The position numbers and the translations under genes were made by a program. DNA of 64,000 bases from Winogradskyella luteola (GTDB lineage Bacteria > Bacteroidota > Bacteroidia > Flavobacteriales > Flavobacteriaceae). Location of the stretch: the NCBI RefSeq assembly GCF_019203985.1, contig NZ_JAGSPD010000009.1:119678-183677 (forward strand). Reading direction: 5' to 3'. How positions within the stretch are numbered: the stretch's first letter is position 1; each line of letters starts with the position of its first letter. Of this stretch, positions 62,122-64,000 are shown piece by piece. The notes beneath the pieces are model-generated. The model had not been told where the DNA came from. It was given only the letters and a program-made list of their open reading frames with translations, and searched no databases.

Positions 62122-62667
62122 TTATACATGCTTTAGTTTGTCTGAGTGTAGCTTTCGCAGTTTTGCTAGTTTAGGGTCAATTACAAAATTACAGTATCCA
62201 TAATCCGGATTGTTTTTGTAAAAGTCCTGATGCTCTTTTTCGGCCTCATAAAATGTTACAGCTTCAGAGACTTCAGTTACTATAGGGTTTTCGTAGTACT
62301 GTGCTAGTTCTTTAATTACGATGTTTGCTATTTCCCCTTGCTTATCATTGTGATAATAAATCACCGAACGGTATTGCGTGCCACGATCCGCACCTTGTCT
62401 GTTTAAAGTTGTAGGGTCGTGTGTTGTCATAAATATAACAAGAATATCTTCGTAAGAAATCACATTGGCATCAAAGGTAATTTGAACCACTTCAGCATGA
62501 CCTGTTAAACCTGAGCAAATCTCTCTATAAGTAGGTCGGCCAGGAACGTTACCTCCCGAATAACCAGAAACAACAGTTTCCACACCTTTAACTTCTTGAA
62601 ACACGGCTTCGGTACACCAAAAGCAACCACCTCCAACGGTAGCAATTTGTATATTTTTAGTAGTCAT
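62122..62667 (-). CDS. msrA: Peptide-methionine (S)-S-oxide reductase
   Basis: A 181-residue enzyme that repairs methionine-S-sulfoxide. Catalytic GGGCFWCTEAVFQ, then GVETVVSGYSGGN and ICSGLTGHAEVVQITFD, THDPTTLNRQGADRGTQYRS and the C-terminal FYKNNPDYGYC. ATG 62667 overlaps the msrB stop (TAATG), so the two are coupled; no signal peptide, so it is cytoplasmic. Confidence 0.97.
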   Translation of the reverse strand: MTTKNIQIATVGGGCFWCTEAVFQEVKGVETVVSGYSGGNVPGRPTYREICSGLTGHAEVVQITFDANVISYEDILVIFMTTHDPTTLNRQGADRGTQYRSVIYYHNDKQGEIANIVIKELAQYYENPIVTEVSEAVTFYEAEKEHQDFYKNNPDYGYCNFVIDPKLAKLRKLHSDKLKHV

Positions 62668-63119
62668 TAGTCTGTCTCCTTCTCTAAAGTCATTGATTCT
62701 GAATTGATACAATAGCGCAAACCACTTGGTTCTGGGCCGTCAGGAAATATATGTCCCAAATGGGCATCGCAAGTATTGCACATCACTTCTACGCGTACCA
62801 TGCCAAAAGACGAATCTTTTTCATATTTAATAGCGTTTTCTTTAATGGGCTGTGTAAAGCTTGGCCAGCCCGTACCAGAACTGAATTTTATTGTAGAATC
62901 AAACAAAGGTGTATTACAACATATGCAGTTGTACTTACCTTCATCGTAAATACTACAAAGTGCGCCACTATGGGCACGTTCAGTACCTTTTTGTCTTGTA
63001 ATTCTAAATTGCTCCAGAGTTAGCTGAGCGCTCCACTCAGCTTCGGTTTTTTCAACCCGTCTGTCTGGAGTTGGGTTTCCGTTTACGGAGAAATTGATAA
63101 CATCTTTCCAAGTTAGCAT
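62667..63119 (-). CDS. msrB: Peptide-methionine (R)-S-oxide reductase
   Basis: A 150-residue enzyme that repairs methionine-R-sulfoxide. Zinc cysteines lie in YNCICCNTPLFDS and MCNTCDAHLGHIFPDG, the catalytic Cys in GLRYCINSESMTL, and FSSGTGWPSFTQPI is the family core. First gene of the msrBA pair; the 180-bp gap upstream (63120-63299) shows nothing but a partial -7 box (TATCTTTA on the minus strand). Confidence 0.96.
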   Translation of the reverse strand: MLTWKDVINFSVNGNPTPDRRVEKTEAEWSAQLTLEQFRITRQKGTERAHSGALCSIYDEGKYNCICCNTPLFDSTIKFSSGTGWPSFTQPIKENAIKYEKDSSFGMVRVEVMCNTCDAHLGHIFPDGPEPSGLRYCINSESMTLEKETD

Positions 63120-63299
63120 ACTTAGGTTTCCTTTCTTTTTTAGTTAATAATATGCTTTTATAAAGATAAGGATATAGTCGTTGTGTTTTTAATTTTCTTA
63201 CGGATTTAAGTACTAAACAGAGATAGAAAATCCGCGAGAACTTTCGTAAATAGGCTATAATTAGCAATGAATTTCATACAGATTTTAAGTTAGCCGTAA

Positions 63300-63977
63300 T
63301 TATTTTTCATTTGCTTTTACAAATTCAGATATAATTGAATCGTTATTCATTCGAGCATTTTCGATAGATTCCATTCCATTAAAATCAAGATAATAACCTC
63401 CATAAACTAAGTGGTTTTTGATATTAATTAAATTATAGACATAAACTACTATATAATTATGGTCATCTGAAAAAGGTTTTATTAGATTAATTGCTGAATA
63501 TGTTTTCGGTATTTTACTATATTCTTCAAGTAAATATGGTTTGTCAGCAGCAATAAGTGTTGAGTCAGAATATACTTTATTAATAGCATCCTCAATTTCA
63601 ATTTCTCTTACTGACGTTTTGTTAATTTGAATGTCAAAAATCTTTTTTAAATCAGTATTCTTGATTTTTCGTTTTTGCTCTTTGTCTAGTATAAAAAACA
63701 AACAATAATCGGTAAAGTCAATGTGATCTAGACTGTCTTTTCTTTTTGCGGTTTCATTATTCAGATAGACACCAATAATTGTAGTACCATTGTTTGAGTT
63801 TTCGTCAAATCGTTTTTTGACCAGCTCGTCAGAATAGAGTTCATTCCAATTATTTAATTCAGGTAATTCGATATGAATTCTTTCCGTTTCATTTAATTCC
63901 GTTGTAATATTAGAATTTGTGGAAGTGTCTTTGCAACTTATTACTGCTAGAAATAAAATTATTAAAACTTTTCTCAA
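63300..63977 (-). CDS. Unknown lipoprotein
   Basis: A 225-residue lipoprotein: RKVLIILFLAVISCK gives a lipobox Cys at about 15. The body is Lys/Asp/Asn-rich with an early IHIELPELNNWNELYSDELV and a long alpha/beta stretch; I do not recognise the family. The signal peptide begins at a TTG codon (63977); an in-frame stop lies just upstream, so TTG appears to be the true start. It is the last gene in the window and is not joined to another. Confidence 0.65.
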   Translation of the reverse strand: MRKVLIILFLAVISCKDTSTNSNITTELNETERIHIELPELNNWNELYSDELVKKRFDENSNNGTTIIGVYLNNETAKRKDSLDHIDFTDYCLFFILDKEQKRKIKNTDLKKIFDIQINKTSVREIEIEDAINKVYSDSTLIAADKPYLLEEYSKIPKTYSAINLIKPFSDDHNYIVVYVYNLINIKNHLVYGGYYLDFNGMESIENARMNNDSIISEFVKANEK

Positions 63978-64000
63978 TGATCTTGTTTAATTATGGCTAA

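Noticed and set aside
1..64000. CRISPR arrays, tRNA or rRNA genes and complete insertion sequences
   Set aside because: I saw no regularly spaced repeats, no cloverleaf sequence with a T-loop motif and no transposase gene; a dedicated tRNA scan was not possible here.

Overview
The window is a chromosomal segment from a member of the Flavobacteriaceae (Bacteroidota), probably a marine genus related to Winogradskyella, Psychroserpens or Bizionia. The genus is inference. The signs are AT-rich coding DNA, type IX secretion sorting domains (1-1341 and 27289-28355), promoters of the Bacteroidota form TTG...TAnnTTTG, GSCFA, DUF6252-type and VF530 proteins, and very tight packing with convergent genes that share stop codons. 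I see no tRNA, rRNA, CRISPR array, prophage or complete insertion sequence.

Layout. 1-5.9 kb: the end of a large secreted adhesin-like protein, then a minus-strand cluster (M23 peptidase, MerR regulator, LemA, three TPM-domain proteins). 6.0-12.2 kb: alaS, a GSCFA protein, a DUF6498-like membrane protein, a lipoprotein and an unknown exported protein. 12.2-15.2 kb: a TPR histidine kinase and NarL-type regulator, with a decayed second kinase tail between them. 15.2-20.4 kb: coaD, ddl, a PASTA protein, rluD, yaaA and a uracil-DNA-glycosylase-like gene carrying a palindromic repeat inside its coding sequence. 20.4-28.4 kb: small outer-membrane and lipoprotein genes, an SDR and AraC pair, a DEAD-box helicase, YitT, an EF-hand protein, trmL and a T9SS protein whose sorting domain is cut by an apparent frameshift.

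28.4-36.2 kb is a full trp operon read on the minus strand in the order leader, trpE, G, D, C, F, unknown gene, trpB, GIY-YIG gene, trpA. Upstream of trpE there is a strong promoter, an 18-codon leader peptide with three consecutive Trp codons, and mutually exclusive antiterminator and terminator hairpins, which together form a classic attenuator. The unknown 191-residue gene is joined to trpF and trpB by ATGA overlaps. Several operon spacers carry palindromes, a MITE-like element or a 7-bp tandem repeat. 36.2-42.6 kb: thiol redox genes (TlpA-like, redoxin, two rhodaneses, DsbD with a duplicated N-domain), a nitroreductase and a His-containing membrane protein.

42.6-59.8 kb is the most striking region. 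A sigma-54-type response regulator and histidine kinase sit next to a large efflux locus: membrane-fusion adaptor, ATPase, four successive MacB/FtsX-type permeases of about 800 residues, a second ATPase and a TolC-like channel. The two plus-strand segments (45484 onward and 57730 onward) are preceded by near-duplicate control regions. Each has two dyads 21 bp apart, then exactly 73 bp from the second dyad to the GG of an identical 24-bp sigma-54-like promoter block. The simplest reading is one regulator switching on both halves of an efflux or envelope-repair system. 60-64 kb: a lipoprotein, a small membrane protein, a monothiol glutaredoxin-like gene with an aldo/keto reductase, msrB-msrA and another lipoprotein.
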